Shown here piece after piece: positions 63,884 to 64,000 of a DNA stretch of 64,000 nt. Position numbers and translations under genes: made by a program. This DNA comes from Duganella sp. CF402. Its GTDB lineage: Bacteria > Pseudomonadota > Gammaproteobacteria > Burkholderiales > Burkholderiaceae_D. Under the pieces are notes generated by a model. The model searched no databases, was not told where the DNA came from, and was given only the letters and a program-made list of their open reading frames with translations. The number at the start of each line of letters is the position of its first letter. Position 1 is the stretch's first letter. The DNA is taken from the NCBI RefSeq assembly GCF_900109645.1, contig NZ_FOBG01000003.1, forward strand, positions 186,001 to 250,000, given 5' to 3'.

Positions 63884-64000
63884 TTAGTTGCGGACTGGCT
63901 TACCGGTCTGCAGCATGCCCATGATGCGTTCCTGGGTCTTCGGATGGTTCAGCAGCTCCAGGAAGGCTTTACGCTCCATGTCCAGCAGCCACTGCTCGCT
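63884..64000 (-). CDS. C-terminal end of 3-hydroxyacyl-CoA dehydrogenase (cut by window)
   Basis: Only the last 38 residues are inside the window, reading SEQWLLDMERKAFLELLNHP and ending MLQTGKPVRN. This is the characteristic C terminus of FadN/FadB-type 3-hydroxyacyl-CoA dehydrogenase/enoyl-CoA hydratase proteins. The gene continues to the right and probably heads the beta-oxidation operon. The open frame is shown directly; the family call rests on a short match. Confidence 0.75.
   Translation of the reverse strand, partial: SEQWLLDMERKAFLELLNHPKTQERIMGMLQTGKPVRN

Overview
The window is chromosomal DNA of a high-GC betaproteobacterium. The best fit is Oxalobacteraceae (Duganella, Massilia or Janthinobacterium type). 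The evidence is three PEP-CTERM (exosortase-sorted) surface proteins, a Burkholderiales-type porin, a PhaM-type PHA-granule protein, DUF3108 proteins, an MnmC with a reduced methyltransferase part, and two large GGDEF proteins. Coding density is very high. Many gene pairs abut or overlap by 1-40 bases, both in operons (ATGA and TGATG junctions) and tail to tail. No rRNA, tRNA, CRISPR array, insertion sequence or prophage was recognised.

Layout. 1-3.0 kb: a TonB-dependent receptor, cut by the left edge, followed 12 bases later by an exported SAM-hydroxide adenosyltransferase (DUF62). 3.0-6.85 kb: a coiled-coil protein, a double-GAF histidine kinase, an FxDxF PEP-CTERM protein and a small unknown protein, all on the minus strand. 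6.9-8.8 kb: a porin and a PEP-CTERM protein closed by a clear terminator. 8.8-10.35 kb: a lower-GC accessory patch with a coupled gene pair (DUF1828/DUF1829 plus a small partner), a perfect hairpin and a small proline-rich ORF. 10.5-14.7 kb: a membrane protein, then queC directly followed by a CHASE-PAS-GAF-PAS-GGDEF protein. 14.8-21.3 kb: tamA-tamB and a tiny ORF. 21.3-25 kb: an S9D-type peptidase and two small genes. 25-30 kb: a three-gene MksF-MksE-MksB-like condensin operon. 30-32 kb: two coupled DUF3108 genes. 32-35.5 kb: phaM, a 71-residue protein and a kinase/response-regulator pair. 35.6-40.6 kb: tag-mnmC and a TPR-GAF-GGDEF protein. 40.8-47 kb: an HxlR regulator, a pilin-like small protein, a Csu-type chaperone-usher-tip operon without a major pilin, and a divergent REC-AraC regulator. 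47-53.7 kb: PnuC, an M48 protease fused to a pilin-like tail, a solute-binding protein, HupE/UreJ-like and Ig-DUF3500 proteins, and a PEP-CTERM protein. 53.8-57.1 kb: an MFS exporter and an M13 peptidase. 57.2-61.3 kb: a DapA-family lyase with its GntR/FCD regulator, a beta-helix protein, a VOC protein and a coiled-coil membrane protein. 61.3-64 kb: a beta-oxidation operon (enoyl-CoA hydratase, thiolase, hotdog thioesterase, and the 3' end of a 3-hydroxyacyl-CoA dehydrogenase).

How the parts may work together. Several loci concern the envelope and surface: TamAB, TonB receptor, porin, Csu-type pili, PEP-CTERM proteins and M13/M48/S9 peptidases. These are interleaved with c-di-GMP and two-component signalling. 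The best candidates for undescribed biology are the exported SAM hydrolase paired with a TonB receptor, the Mks-like operon without a JetD/MksG nuclease gene beside it, the DUF1828/1829 patch with its hairpin, the M48-pilin fusion, and the coupled Ig-DUF3500/HupE pair.
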